Shown here: positions 23,782 to 31,201 of the stretch, one piece after another
Position numbering within the stretch: position 1 is the first letter of the stretch
Layout: every line of letters starts with the position of its first letter
NCBI GenBank assembly: GCA_046262315.1
Contig: JBHEMZ010000033.1
Location: forward strand, 1-43,509
Direction of reading: 5' to 3'
Source of the DNA: JACVRM01 sp046262315
GTDB taxonomy: Bacteria; Actinomycetota; Thermoleophilia; Gaiellales; Gaiellaceae
DNA: 43,509 bases
Program-made: the position numbers and the translations under genes
Notes under the pieces: generated by a model
Database searches by the model: none
What the model saw: only the letters and a program-made list of their open reading frames with translations
What the model was told of the DNA's origin: nothing

Positions 23782-24603
23782 GTGGACACGCGGCCCGTGG
23801 GTGTCTTCGACTCGGGGATGGGGGGGCTGACCGTCCTCCACGAGTGCCTCGTCACGCTGCCGCACGAGGACTTCGTCTACGTCGGCGATGCGGCGCGGCT
23901 GCCCTACGGCCCGCGCCCGCTCGAGGAGATCCGACGGTTCGCCCACGAGATCGCCGCCTATCTCCAGGACGAAGGCGTGAAGCTGATGCTCGTCGCCTGC
24001 AACGCCGCCACGTCGGCGGCCCTCCCGGAGCTTCAGGAGTCGCTGGCCGTGCCCGTTGTCGGCGTGATCACGCCGGAGGCGCACGCGGCTGTGCAGGCGA
24101 CGCGTAACCGGCGCATCGGTCTGCTTGCCACACAGGCGACGGTCGAGGCTGGCCGCTACGCCGAGCTCGTGCGGACGCTCGACGCGGGCGCGCGGCTGCA
24201 CCCGGTCGTGTGTCCGAAGCTCGTTCCGCTGATCGAGAGCGACGACCCCTTCGGCGCCGCCACGACCGAAGCCGTGCGCGAGTATGCGACGCCGGTCCGC
24301 GAGGCCGGCTGCGACACCGTCATCCTCGGCTGTACGCACTATCCGCTCATCAGGCCCATCTTCCAGCGCGTTTTCGGTCGCGAAGTGACGCTCGTCTTCT
24401 CGGCCGAGGAGACGGCGCGCGAGGTGGCGGAGACGCTGGCCCGCAAGGGGATCGAGAACGACCCGGCGCGTGAGGGGACGTTCCGCTTCGTCACCACCGG
24501 CGACCCGGAAACGTTTCGCACACTCGGCCAGCGCTTCCTGCAATTCCCGCTCGGCGAGGTGGAGCAAGTGACGCTGGCGCAGCTCGAGGCCGCCGCCGCA
24601 TGA
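23782..24603 (+). CDS. murI: Glutamate racemase
   Basis: A 273-residue enzyme that makes D-glutamate for peptidoglycan. The two catalytic cysteines are Cys73 in ACNAATS and Cys184 in LGCTHYP; FDSGMGGLTVL (9-19) and GDAARLPYG are the usual N-terminal motifs. Length is normal. The GTG start lacks a ribosome site but has a well-placed TAGAAT. The TGA overlaps the ATG of rph (ATGA). murI-rph-rdgB is a common actinobacterial gene order. Confidence 0.95.
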   Translation: MDTRPVGVFDSGMGGLTVLHECLVTLPHEDFVYVGDAARLPYGPRPLEEIRRFAHEIAAYLQDEGVKLMLVACNAATSAALPELQESLAVPVVGVITPEAHAAVQATRNRRIGLLATQATVEAGRYAELVRTLDAGARLHPVVCPKLVPLIESDDPFGAATTEAVREYATPVREAGCDTVILGCTHYPLIRPIFQRVFGREVTLVFSAEETAREVAETLARKGIENDPAREGTFRFVTTGDPETFRTLGQRFLQFPLGEVEQVTLAQLEAAAA

Positions 24604-25337
24604 CGCGGCACGACGCGCGCAGGCCGGATCAGCTCCGTGCGCTTCGCATCGAGCCGGACTACCTGGAGCAGGCGCACGGCTCGGCGCTGATCGCCTGCGG
24701 CAAGACCATCGTGCTGTGCACCGCGTCCGTGGAGGAGAGCGTGCCACGCTGGATGTCGGGGCGCGGCAAGGGCTGGATGACCGCCGAGTACGGCTTGCTG
24801 CCGGCGTCCACGGGCCAGCGCACGCAACGGGAGGCCTCGGGCGGCAAGCAGAAGGGCCGCACCGTCGAGATCCAGCGGCTGATCGGACGCGCGCTGCGGG
24901 CGATCACGGACGTCGAGGCGCTCGGCGAGCGGACGGTCTGGCTCGACTGCGACGTCCTCCAGGCGGACGGCGGCACGCGCTCGGCTGCCATCTCGGGCGC
25001 CTGGGTGGCCGCCTCGCGCGCGCTCGAGCGCTTCGGGCTCGGCCGCGCGCTCGTGGACTCGATAGCCGCAGTCTCGCTCGGCATCGTGGACGGCGAGCTC
25101 CTGCTCGACCTCGACTATGTGGAGGACTCCTCCGCCGACGTCGACCTGAACGTGGCCATGACCGGTTCGGGCCGTCTCGTCGAGGTTCAGGCGACCGCCG
25201 AGCGCGCGGCCTTCGGCCGCGACCAGCTCGACGAGCTCCTGACCCTCGCCGCGGCTGGAATCGAGACCATCACAGAGGCCCAGCGAGCGGCGCTCCAGCT
25301 AGCCATTCCGACCGAAGGGCGGAATGGCCGTGCGTGA
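24600..25337 (+). CDS. rph: Ribonuclease PH
   Basis: A 245-residue phosphorolytic 3'-5' exoribonuclease that trims tRNA 3' ends and forms a hexamer. Signatures are KTIVLCTASVEESVP, GKGWMTAEYGLLPAST, the RTVEIQRLIGRALRA helix, LDCDVLQADGGTRSAAISGA and, near the end, VEVQATAERAAFGRDQLDEL. Length is complete. It overlaps murI by four bases and is followed by an mgtC remnant and rdgB. Confidence 0.95.
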   Translation: MTRHDARRPDQLRALRIEPDYLEQAHGSALIACGKTIVLCTASVEESVPRWMSGRGKGWMTAEYGLLPASTGQRTQREASGGKQKGRTVEIQRLIGRALRAITDVEALGERTVWLDCDVLQADGGTRSAAISGAWVAASRALERFGLGRALVDSIAAVSLGIVDGELLLDLDYVEDSSADVDLNVAMTGSGRLVEVQATAERAAFGRDQLDELLTLAAAGIETITEAQRAALQLAIPTEGRNGRA

Positions 25338-25440
25338 CCTCGGCTGGCTCGAGCTCGTGCTGCGGGTCTCCCTGGCCGGGGCGTGCGGGGGAGCGATCGG
25401 CTTCGAGCGCGAGCTCAAGCGCGTGCTATGGCCGAGCTGA
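25324..25440 (+). pseudogene. N-terminal remnant of an MgtC/SapB-family membrane protein
   Basis: A 38-codon frame overlapping the end of rph by 14 bases. It encodes LELVLRVSLAGACGGAIGFERELK, which matches the first helix and the GxxIGxERE motif of MgtC/SapB proteins, then ends at TGA 25438-25440 inside the start of rdgB. The remaining 100 or more residues of the family are absent. It looks like a deletion that joined the 5' end of an mgtC gene to rdgB. It might still be translated and help couple rph to rdgB. Confidence 0.6.
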
Positions 25441-25997
25441 CCGCCCGGCTCGCCTCGGGGAACGCGCACAAGCTGGAGGAGCTCTGCGCAGCGCTACCGG
25501 GCTGGCGGATCGAGCTCCTCGGCGGGGCCACCCTTCCGGCCGAGGACGGTGAGACCTACCTCGACAACGCGCGGGGCAAGGCGCGTTACGGCCGCACGGT
25601 CTTCCCGGATGCCTGGGTGCTCGGTGAGGACTCGGGCATCGAAGTCGAGGCTCTGGGAGGCCGGCCCGGGATCGAGTCCGCGCGCTGGGCGGAAGACGGG
25701 GTCGCGCGCGTGCTGGAGGAGTTACGCGGAGTCGCCGGCGAGCCTCGCCGGGCGCGGTACGTCTGCGAGCTCGTCGCGCTCTCCCCGGACGGCGACGAGT
25801 TGCGCGGCCGCGGCACGCTCGAGGGCCGGATCGCCGACGAGCCGCGCGGCTCCGAGGGCTTCGGCTACGACCCGATTTTCGTCCCCGGCGGCGAGGAGCG
25901 GACGGTCGCGGAGCTCGGCGACGCCTGGAAGCGCGCGCACTCGCACCGGGCACGTGCCGCGTGCGCTCTCGACGAGGCCGTCCGCGCGCGCGGATAG
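25428..25997 (+). CDS. rdgB: XTP/dITP diphosphatase (RdgB/HAM1 family)
   Basis: A 189-residue house-cleaning enzyme that hydrolyses non-canonical purine triphosphates. Family motifs are LASGNAHKLEEL at the start, ETYLDNARGKARYG, VLGEDSGIEVEALGGRPGIESARWA, SEGFGYDPIFVPGG and the C-terminal SHRARA. The ATG at 25428 is used because family homology starts with it; the frame is open a little further up but encodes unrelated residues. It overlaps the mgtC remnant by 13 bases and shares the murI-rph unit. Confidence 0.92.
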   Translation: MAELTARLASGNAHKLEELCAALPGWRIELLGGATLPAEDGETYLDNARGKARYGRTVFPDAWVLGEDSGIEVEALGGRPGIESARWAEDGVARVLEELRGVAGEPRRARYVCELVALSPDGDELRGRGTLEGRIADEPRGSEGFGYDPIFVPGGEERTVAELGDAWKRAHSHRARAACALDEAVRARG

Positions 25998-26041
25998 CGA
26001 GCTCTGAAACGCCGGCGGGCCGAGCGCGGCGGCGACGCGTC

Positions 26042-26896
26042 TCACGCCAGTCCCGGCGCTTCCTCGGCCCCCTCGCTCGTTCCCTCGTGACGCCCGTAGG
26101 TGAGCCACCAGTTGACCTCGGCGCCGAAGACGATCACGTTCGCCATCACGTACAGCCAGACAAGCAGGATCGGCAACCCGCCGAAGGCCTGGAGCGCGAC
26201 GAGGTCGCTCGTCGCGCGCAGGTAGAGCGGCAGCACCTGGAAGCTCGCCTGCAGCACCACCGTCGCGAGCAGCGCGCCGGGCAGCACCTCGCGCACGGTC
26301 AGGTTCACGTTCGTGAGCAGGTAGTAGATCGCCACCACGAAGACGAGCACCGCGACCGAGGACACGACGACGGACAGGACGTACGCGACGTAGTCGTTGG
26401 CCACGACGCCCCCGGCGTAGCGGGTCAGGAGCTCGAAGCCGAACGTGCCCACGACGAGACCGACGAACAGCACAACGAGCGACGCGATCAGCAGCAGGAT
26501 CGCCACCAGCTTGCCGTGCAGGAACGAGCGGTTCGGCCGCCCGTAGACGATGTTGAAGGCCGACTCGAGCACGCTGAAGAGAGACAGCGACGACCAGGCG
26601 AGCAGCGGGCCGCCGACCAGCCCGAGCGCCGTGGCGTTGTCCTGGATGCCGTTGACGACTGTGACGATCTGCTCGAAGGAGCGTGTGGGGAACATGGACT
26701 GCAGCTCGGTCACGAGGTAGCTGGACTCGTCCACGCGCCCGGCGAGCCCGAACAGCGCGAGCGCGAGGAAGACGAGCGGCACGAGCGAGAGCAGCGCGAA
26801 GTAGGCGATCATGGCCGCGACGTGCGGGCCGCGGTCGCGGAAGAACTTGGCGACCGTATCTGTCATGAACGCGAGTATTCCCTTCTCGCGGCCCAT
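26042..26896 (-). CDS. YihY/BrkB-type integral membrane protein
   Basis: A 284-residue protein with about six membrane helices. RDRGPHVAAMIAYFALLSLVPLVFLALALFG-like sequence opens the family domain, and GPLLAWSSLSLFSVLESAFN, VLPGALLATVVLQ and LPILLVWLYVMANVIVFGAEVNW are typical of YihY/RBN. The family was once called RNase BN, but that assignment is no longer accepted; the role is unknown. The start could also be ATG 26866, giving 274 residues and matching the usual family start. It is convergent with rdgB and divergent from the roadblock gene. Confidence 0.85.
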   Translation of the reverse strand: MGREKGILAFMTDTVAKFFRDRGPHVAAMIAYFALLSLVPLVFLALALFGLAGRVDESSYLVTELQSMFPTRSFEQIVTVVNGIQDNATALGLVGGPLLAWSSLSLFSVLESAFNIVYGRPNRSFLHGKLVAILLLIASLVVLFVGLVVGTFGFELLTRYAGGVVANDYVAYVLSVVVSSVAVLVFVVAIYYLLTNVNLTVREVLPGALLATVVLQASFQVLPLYLRATSDLVALQAFGGLPILLVWLYVMANVIVFGAEVNWWLTYGRHEGTSEGAEEAPGLA

Positions 26897-27001
26897 GAGA
26901 CTCGTCTGGTTCCCCTCGAGGCAGTAGAGGAGGGCTTGACGAAACGCAGCGCTGTGCCGTCGGGCCGCGCTGCTCGCCCCGAAGCCGCGTCCTCAGTCGC
27001 A

Positions 27002-27021
27002 CCGATAGTGACAACTATCGG
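27002..27021. promoter_or_regulatory. 20-bp palindrome CCGATAGT-gaca-ACTATCGG
   Basis: Perfect 8-bp arms around four bases in the 232-base divergent region between the YihY-type gene and the roadblock gene. The ATAGT/ACTAT core resembles sites of MarR-family repressors. A second palindrome, CTCACGTGAG, follows at 27024-27033. No regulator gene is next to it. Confidence 0.5.
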
Positions 27022-27023
27022 CA

Positions 27024-27033
27024 CTCACGTGAG
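27024..27033. promoter_or_regulatory. 10-bp palindrome CTCACGTGAG
   Basis: Perfect, ungapped, two bases after the larger palindrome at 27002-27021. The pair may form one regulatory region. Nothing else but the roadblock promoter is seen in 26897-27128. Confidence 0.3.
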
Positions 27034-27115
27034 CCGCAAGGCGGCGAGCGCCATTGCCTCGGAACGACCATCGCACCCCGGCGACGAGCGACGTTCCGCC
27101 AAACCCTCCTAGCGG

Positions 27116-27121
27116 TAGCGT
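27116..27121 (+). promoter_or_regulatory. -10 hexamer TAGCGT before the roadblock gene
   Basis: TAGCGT lies seven bases before the GTG at 27129, with no Shine-Dalgarno. It probably starts the transcript that includes pyrE. Confidence 0.45.
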
Positions 27122-27128
27122 TCGCGCT

Positions 27129-27482
27129 GTGAATGTGGTCGACGTGCTCGCCGGGCTTCAGGAGATCGCCCCCCGCGTTCGCGCCGTCGCGGTGCTCGAC
27201 GGGGAGGGTACGGTGACGGCCGCGACGCTCCCTGATCCCGAGCCGTTCGCCCGCGCGGTCGGAGAGCTGCTCGGCTCGGCAGACGCGCTGCGGCGGACGC
27301 AGGGACGCTCGCTCACCCGTGTGCGCGTGACCACGCGCGACGGCGATGTCTACGCGGTGCGCGACGGCGGCCGCACGCTCGTCGCCGCGGCAGAGAAGGG
27401 GGCGCTGCCCGCGTTGGTGTTCCACGACCTCGAGGCATGTCTGCAACGCCTCGGGCGGGAGACGGCCGGTGCGGCCGGCTAG
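27129..27482 (+). CDS. Roadblock/LC7-like small protein
   Basis: A 117-residue soluble protein. NVVDVLAGLQEIAPRVRAVAVLDGEG followed by helix-strand pairs (FARAVGELLGSADALRR, RVRVTTRDGDVYAVRDGGRTLVAAAEK) fits a roadblock/LC7 alpha-beta fold. Such proteins often regulate small GTPases in bacteria, but no GTPase gene is seen here. It overlaps the next small gene by 14 bases, and that one overlaps pyrE, so all three are likely co-transcribed. The GTG start is supported by the TAGCGT hexamer. Confidence 0.65.
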   Translation: MNVVDVLAGLQEIAPRVRAVAVLDGEGTVTAATLPDPEPFARAVGELLGSADALRRTQGRSLTRVRVTTRDGDVYAVRDGGRTLVAAAEKGALPALVFHDLEACLQRLGRETAGAAG

Positions 27483-27666
27483 CGCTGCTCTCCTGCTCGG
27501 GGCCGGCGCGGCCGGCGTCCTGGCCGCCCGGCGGGTGCGCACCGCGCGGCGCGAGGCGGCCGAGCTCCACTACGACGACGGCTCCACGGTCGTGCTACCG
27601 GGCGCCGCGGTCGGAGGCGAGCGGCTCGTGTCCATCGCTCGCGAAGCTCTCCGGGCCACGAAGTGA
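27469..27666 (+). CDS. Small membrane-anchored hypothetical protein
   Basis: A 65-residue protein. The N-terminus ASAALLLGAGAAGVLAAR is one short hydrophobic helix followed by Arg residues (RRVRTARREAAE), which predicts a cytoplasmic C-terminus. The rest (LHYDDGSTVVLPGAAVGGER) is a small beta-rich tail. It starts at GTG inside the end of the roadblock gene and its stop overlaps the GTG of pyrE. I do not recognise the family; as a partner it could tether the roadblock protein to the membrane. Confidence 0.55.
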   Translation: MRPASAALLLGAGAAGVLAARRVRTARREAAELHYDDGSTVVLPGAAVGGERLVSIAREALRATK

Positions 27667-28214
27667 GCAGCCTCGCGTCAGAGCTCGCGGAGCACGCGTA
27701 CCTCGAGGGCGACTTCGTGCTGCGTTCCGGCCGCCGCTCGCGCTACTACCTGGACAAGTACCGTTTCGAGACGCGCCCCGACCTGCTCGGTACGCTCGGC
27801 GAGCGCCTCGCGGAGGCGGTCGCCCGCTGGGAGCCCGCCGCCGTGAGACTCGCCGGCCCGGAGCTCGGCGCCGTGGCTCTCGCCGCCGCCGCGTCGCTCT
27901 CCTCGGGGCTGCCGTTCCTCATCGTCCGCGCTTCTGCGAAGGCGTACGGGACCGCGAACCGCCTCGAGGGTGCCTGGGAGCCGGGCGAACGGGTCTGCCT
28001 GATCGAGGACGTCGTCACGTCGGGAGGGGCCGCGCTCGAGGCCGTGCAGGCGGTCAGGGAGGCGGGGCTCGAGTGCGAGACGGTGGTCTGCGTGGTCGAT
28101 CGCGAGGAGGGCGGAGCGGCTGCTCTCGCGGCCCAGTCGGTGCAGATTCGGCCGCTCTTTCGAGCCACCGAACTGCTGGAAGCGCGAAAAAGTGCCGCAA
28201 ACCCGCACCGTTGA
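27663..28214 (+). CDS. pyrE: Orotate phosphoribosyltransferase
   Basis: A 183-residue enzyme joining orotate to PRPP to give OMP in pyrimidine synthesis. The PRPP loop VCLIEDVVTSGGAALEAV is intact; EGDFVLRSGRRSRYYLDKYRFET is the usual N-terminal orotate-side region, and RASAKAYGTANRLEG is the flexible catalytic loop. The GTG start overlaps the TGA of the small membrane-anchored gene. pyrF, the next enzyme of the pathway, follows after the HU gene. Confidence 0.92.
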   Translation: MSSLASELAEHAYLEGDFVLRSGRRSRYYLDKYRFETRPDLLGTLGERLAEAVARWEPAAVRLAGPELGAVALAAAASLSSGLPFLIVRASAKAYGTANRLEGAWEPGERVCLIEDVVTSGGAALEAVQAVREAGLECETVVCVVDREEGGAAALAAQSVQIRPLFRATELLEARKSAANPHR

Positions 28215-28239
28215 GCGGAAACCGCGTCCCTGTTAGGGT
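28211..28239 (+). promoter_or_regulatory. Promoter of the HU gene (TTGAGC-N17-TAGGGT)
   Basis: -35 TTGAGC at 28211-28216 overlaps the pyrE stop, then a 17-base spacer and -10 TAGGGT at 28234-28239. Unlike most promoters here it has a recognisable -35 and leaves a leader of about 35 bases with a good ribosome site (GGGGAGGAG), as expected for a highly expressed gene. Confidence 0.6.
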
Positions 28240-28279
28240 TCCGCGACGTGATTGTGAGTCGATCTGGGGAGGAGAGCTC

Positions 28280-28561
28280 GTGACGAAGCAGGAGTTCGTT
28301 GACGAGGTCGCGCGGAAGAGCGACCTCAGCAAGCGCGACGCGGCGAAGGCCGTCGACGCGTTCCTGGCGTGCGTGACCGACGCGCTGAAGGGCGGCGACA
28401 CGGTCGCGTTCACCGGGTTCGGCAAGTTCTCGACCGCCCAGCGCGCCGCGCGTGAGGGCGTCAACCCGCGCAACCCGGGCCAGAAGGTCCACATTCCGGC
28501 AGCGACGGTGCCCAGGTTCCAGGCAGGCAGCAGCCTCAAGCAGGCGCTCAAGGGCGGCTAG
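28280..28561 (+). CDS. hup: HU family nucleoid DNA-binding protein
   Basis: A 93-residue HU protein that bends DNA as a dimer. TKQEFVDEVARKSDLSKRDAAKAVDAF is the helical dimerisation part, GDTVAFTGFGKFSTAQRAAREGVNPRNPGQ leads into the DNA-binding arm and IPAATVPRFQAGSSLKQAL is the C-terminal signature. It has no Lys/Ala tail of the mycobacterial HupB kind. The GTG at 28280 has GGGGAGGAG just upstream, and the gene has its own promoter and terminator. Confidence 0.95.
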   Translation: MTKQEFVDEVARKSDLSKRDAAKAVDAFLACVTDALKGGDTVAFTGFGKFSTAQRAAREGVNPRNPGQKVHIPAATVPRFQAGSSLKQALKGG

Positions 28562-28583
28562 GAGACCAGCCCAAAGGGGTTTT

Positions 28584-28609
28584 GAGGGGGTCGCTTGCGC
28601 GGCCCCCTC
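28584..28609 (+). terminator. Hairpin terminator of the HU gene
   Basis: An 11-bp stem (GAGGGGGTCGC with GCGGCCCCCTC, one G-T wobble) closed by TTGC, starting 22 bases after the HU stop. The following TCGTTAT is only moderately T-rich. Confidence 0.65.
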
Positions 28610-28619
28610 TCGTTATCAC

Positions 28620-28631
28620 GGGGGTACCCCC
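28620..28631. repeat. Palindrome GGGGGTACCCCC
   Basis: A perfect ungapped 12-bp palindrome between the HU terminator and the pyrF promoter. It could be an operator or part of the HU transcript end. Confidence 0.35.
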
Positions 28632-28696
28632 TGGTTCCCTCGTGTGCCCCCTCCTCGCGGGCGGCACCGCTAGCCCCTCCCCTCCGCAGGCGGGTC

Positions 28697-28702
28697 TAAG
28701 CT
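28697..28702 (+). promoter_or_regulatory. -10 hexamer TAAGCT before pyrF
   Basis: TAAGCT lies six bases before the ATG at 28709 with no Shine-Dalgarno, suggesting leaderless pyrF mRNA. Confidence 0.5.
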
Positions 28703-28708
28703 GAGATC

Positions 28709-29638
28709 ATGGCCCAGGACGTTGCAGTCGGGACGGCGGTAGGCGTGAGTACCTTCGGCGATCGGCTGGCCGACGCTGTCGACCGCAAGCGCTCTCAGCT
28801 GCTGGTCGGGCTCGACCCGCGCCCTGACCTCCTGCCGGTCGAGCTGCGGGGACGGGTCGATCTGGGGGACGAGGAGGCCGCCGACGCCACCGCGCGCTTT
28901 TGCTGCGCGATCGTGGACGCGGTCGCGCCTCACGCCGTGGGGGTCAAGCCCCAGCTCGCCTTCTTCGAGGCGCTCGGCGCGCCGGGCATGCGCGTGCTCG
29001 CCGACGTGTGCGCCTACGCACGCATGGCCGGGCTGCTGGTCATCGCGGACGCCAAGCGCGGCGACATCGCCTCCACCTCGCGCGCCTACGCCGCCGCGTA
29101 CCTGGAGCCGCGTGACGGCGTCGATCCGCTCGCCGATGCGCTGACCGTCAACCCCTACCTCGGGCGCGACTCGCTGGAGCCGTTCCTCGCCGCGTGCCGG
29201 CGCCACGGGGCCGGCATCTTCTGTCTGGTCAAGACCTCGAACGCCGGCGGCGCGGACGTGCAAGACCTGACCCTTTCGGACGGCCGGCCGCTTTGGCAAC
29301 ACGTCGCGCGCCTCGTGGCGGAATGGGGCGAGGACATGGTCGGGGAGCGCGGGCTGTCGAGCGTCGGCGCCGTCGTGGGCGCGACGCATCCCCGCGCCGT
29401 GGGCGAGGCGCGCAAGCTTCTGCCGCAGTCCGTGCTGCTTCTGCCTGGGCTCGGCGCCCAAGGCGGGACGCCCGCCGACGTCGCCCGCGCATTCACGAGC
29501 GGTCCCGCCAGCGCCGTCGTCGCCGCCTCGCGCTCGATCATCTACGCCGCCCGCCATGGCGAGGACGACTGGCGCGCCGCCACGGCCGCTGCGGCTGCGC
29601 AGGCGCGCGCGGAGGTCTGGGCGGCCTCCGGCTGGTAG
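28709..29638 (+). CDS. pyrF: Orotidine-5'-phosphate decarboxylase, type 2
   Basis: A 309-residue enzyme turning OMP into UMP, the last step of de novo UMP synthesis. The length and the motif VIADAKRGDIASTS identify the longer type 2 (actinobacterial/myxobacterial) form; LLVGLDPRPDLLP at the N-terminus and VKTSNAGGADVQDL also fit. Family homology begins near residue 14 (STFGDRLADAV), so GTG 28745 could be an alternative start, but TAAGCT is placed for ATG 28709. The LysM gene starts three bases after its stop. Confidence 0.93.
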   Translation: MAQDVAVGTAVGVSTFGDRLADAVDRKRSQLLVGLDPRPDLLPVELRGRVDLGDEEAADATARFCCAIVDAVAPHAVGVKPQLAFFEALGAPGMRVLADVCAYARMAGLLVIADAKRGDIASTSRAYAAAYLEPRDGVDPLADALTVNPYLGRDSLEPFLAACRRHGAGIFCLVKTSNAGGADVQDLTLSDGRPLWQHVARLVAEWGEDMVGERGLSSVGAVVGATHPRAVGEARKLLPQSVLLLPGLGAQGGTPADVARAFTSGPASAVVAASRSIIYAARHGEDDWRAATAAAAAQARAEVWAASGW

Positions 29639-29641
29639 CCC

Positions 29642-29977
29642 GTGCCGCTCCGGCGGCGGGTCTGGCTCGCTCGCTTCGGCGCCCCGGCCGCGTTCCTGCT
29701 CGCGGTCACCCTCGGTGTGCTGCTCGTGCGTTCCGGACTCCAGGGGGAGGAGAACGGCGCCCCGCCGGCCCGTGCGGAGACGACCGCCAAACGCACGACG
29801 ACGACCCCGGGCACGACAGCGCCGCGTCCCTCGCGGCGGTTCTACGTGGTGCGCGAAGGTGACACGCTCGGCTCCGTGGCGGAGCGGTTCCGCACGACGG
29901 TCGGGCGCCTCCTCGAGCTCAATCCAGGCATCGACCCCACCGGCCTTCAGCCCGGCCAGAGGCTCCGCGTGGCCTGA
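29642..29977 (+). CDS. Membrane-anchored LysM-domain protein
   Basis: A 111-residue protein: a short basic N-terminus, one membrane helix (FGAPAAFLLAVTLGVLLVRSG), a Thr/Pro-rich linker (about 40-65) and one LysM domain (67-111: FYVVREGDTLGSVAERFRTT, then LLELNPGI and LQPGQRLRV). LysM binds GlcNAc-containing glycans such as peptidoglycan. It lies between pyrF (three-base gap) and a D,D-carboxypeptidase gene, which fits a cell-wall role. Confidence 0.85.
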   Translation: MPLRRRVWLARFGAPAAFLLAVTLGVLLVRSGLQGEENGAPPARAETTAKRTTTTPGTTAPRPSRRFYVVREGDTLGSVAERFRTTVGRLLELNPGIDPTGLQPGQRLRVA

Positions 29978-30070
29978 GACTCGATTCAGAACGAAGCGCC
30001 ATGCCGCCGGAGCACCCCGGGCGTTCGCCCCGCCGGCGAGCTTTCATTCCGAAGCGAGTGCGAGCGACGG

Positions 30071-30076
30071 TACGAT
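30071..30076 (+). promoter_or_regulatory. -10 hexamer TACGAT before the carboxypeptidase gene
   Basis: TACGAT lies six bases before the GTG at 30083, no Shine-Dalgarno. The 105-base gap before this gene also holds a small GGGCG/CGCCC hairpin. Confidence 0.5.
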
Positions 30077-30082
30077 CACCGC

Positions 30083-31201
30083 GTGAGGCTCCGGCTGCTT
30101 GCCCTTCTCGGCGCCCTCGTCCTCGCCGCCCCCGCAGCCGCCGCACTCCCGGCGGTGCAGGCACGCGCCTACGTGGTGGCGGAGGGTGCGACAGGCGAGA
30201 TGCTTGCGGCCAGTGCCGGCCGGAGGCGCCTGCCGATGGCGAGCATCACGAAGCTGATGACCGTGCTGGTCGCGCTGGAACGCTCGAAGCTCGGCGCAGG
30301 CGTGACGGTCGGCGCCGAAAGTGCGTCCGTGCCCGGATCCTCGGCCTACCTGCGCGCGGGGGAGCGGCTGACCGTGCGCGACCTGGTGGAGGCAGCGCTC
30401 ATCCAGAGCGCCAACGACGCGGCTGTCGCGCTCGCGGACCACGTCGGACGAGGCAGCTCCGAGCACTTCGTGGTGCTCATGAACCGGCGCGCGCGCGAGC
30501 TCGGCCTGCGCGACACCCACTTCGCCCGTCCGGATGGCCTCGACGCGCCGGGCCACTACTCCACGGCGCGCGACCTGACGGCCCTCGGCCGCGTCGTGAT
30601 GAACAAGCCGTTCGTGCGGCGGACCGTCCGCATGCGCTCGGCCACCATCGCCGGCGGCCGGCGGCTGGCGACCTGGAACGATCTGCTTGCAACCTTTCCA
30701 GGGGTCGTCGGTGTCAAGACGGGCCACACCTCAGGGGCAGGCTGGTGCCAGGTGGCGGCCGCGCGGGGAGACGGAGTGACGGTCTACGCGACCATCCTCG
30801 GCAGCCCCAGCCGCTCGCAGCGCAACGCCGACCTCGCCGCCCTGCTTCGCTGGGGCCTCTCGCGCTACCGGATCTCCCCGGTGGTTATGACGGGCCGCGT
30901 CTATGCGACCGTCCGGGTGCCGTTCTCGCGCGGTCCAGTCCGCCTCGTCGCGCCGCGGCCGGTGAGGCGGGCGGTCCGTCTCGGCCGGTCGCTGACCGAG
31001 CGCGTCGTGGCGCCCGAGATCGCCGGTCTGCCGGTGGTGAAAGGAGAGGAGCTCGGCGAGGTGCGCGTCTACGACGGACGACGGTTGATCGCGAGCTCGC
31101 CGCTCGTGGCCGCGCGCGCCGTGTCCGCACCCGAGTGGGCGACTCGCGTCGGCTGGTACACGCAGCGGGCCGCGAAGAACATCCGTGGTTGGCTGCCGTG
31201 A
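30083..31201 (+). CDS. D-alanyl-D-alanine carboxypeptidase (peptidase S11)
   Basis: A 372-residue penicillin-binding protein that removes the terminal D-Ala from peptidoglycan side chains. Signal peptide 1-27 (LRLLALLGALVLAAPAAA). All three active-site motifs are present: SITK (Ser54, Lys57), SAN (109-111) and KTG (212-214). A C-terminal region of about 110 residues is beta-rich as in DacA-type enzymes but has no clear amphipathic anchor helix. The stop overlaps the GTG of the PfkB-kinase gene (GTGA). Confidence 0.93.
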   Translation: MRLRLLALLGALVLAAPAAAALPAVQARAYVVAEGATGEMLAASAGRRRLPMASITKLMTVLVALERSKLGAGVTVGAESASVPGSSAYLRAGERLTVRDLVEAALIQSANDAAVALADHVGRGSSEHFVVLMNRRARELGLRDTHFARPDGLDAPGHYSTARDLTALGRVVMNKPFVRRTVRMRSATIAGGRRLATWNDLLATFPGVVGVKTGHTSGAGWCQVAAARGDGVTVYATILGSPSRSQRNADLAALLRWGLSRYRISPVVMTGRVYATVRVPFSRGPVRLVAPRPVRRAVRLGRSLTERVVAPEIAGLPVVKGEELGEVRVYDGRRLIASSPLVAARAVSAPEWATRVGWYTQRAAKNIRGWLP

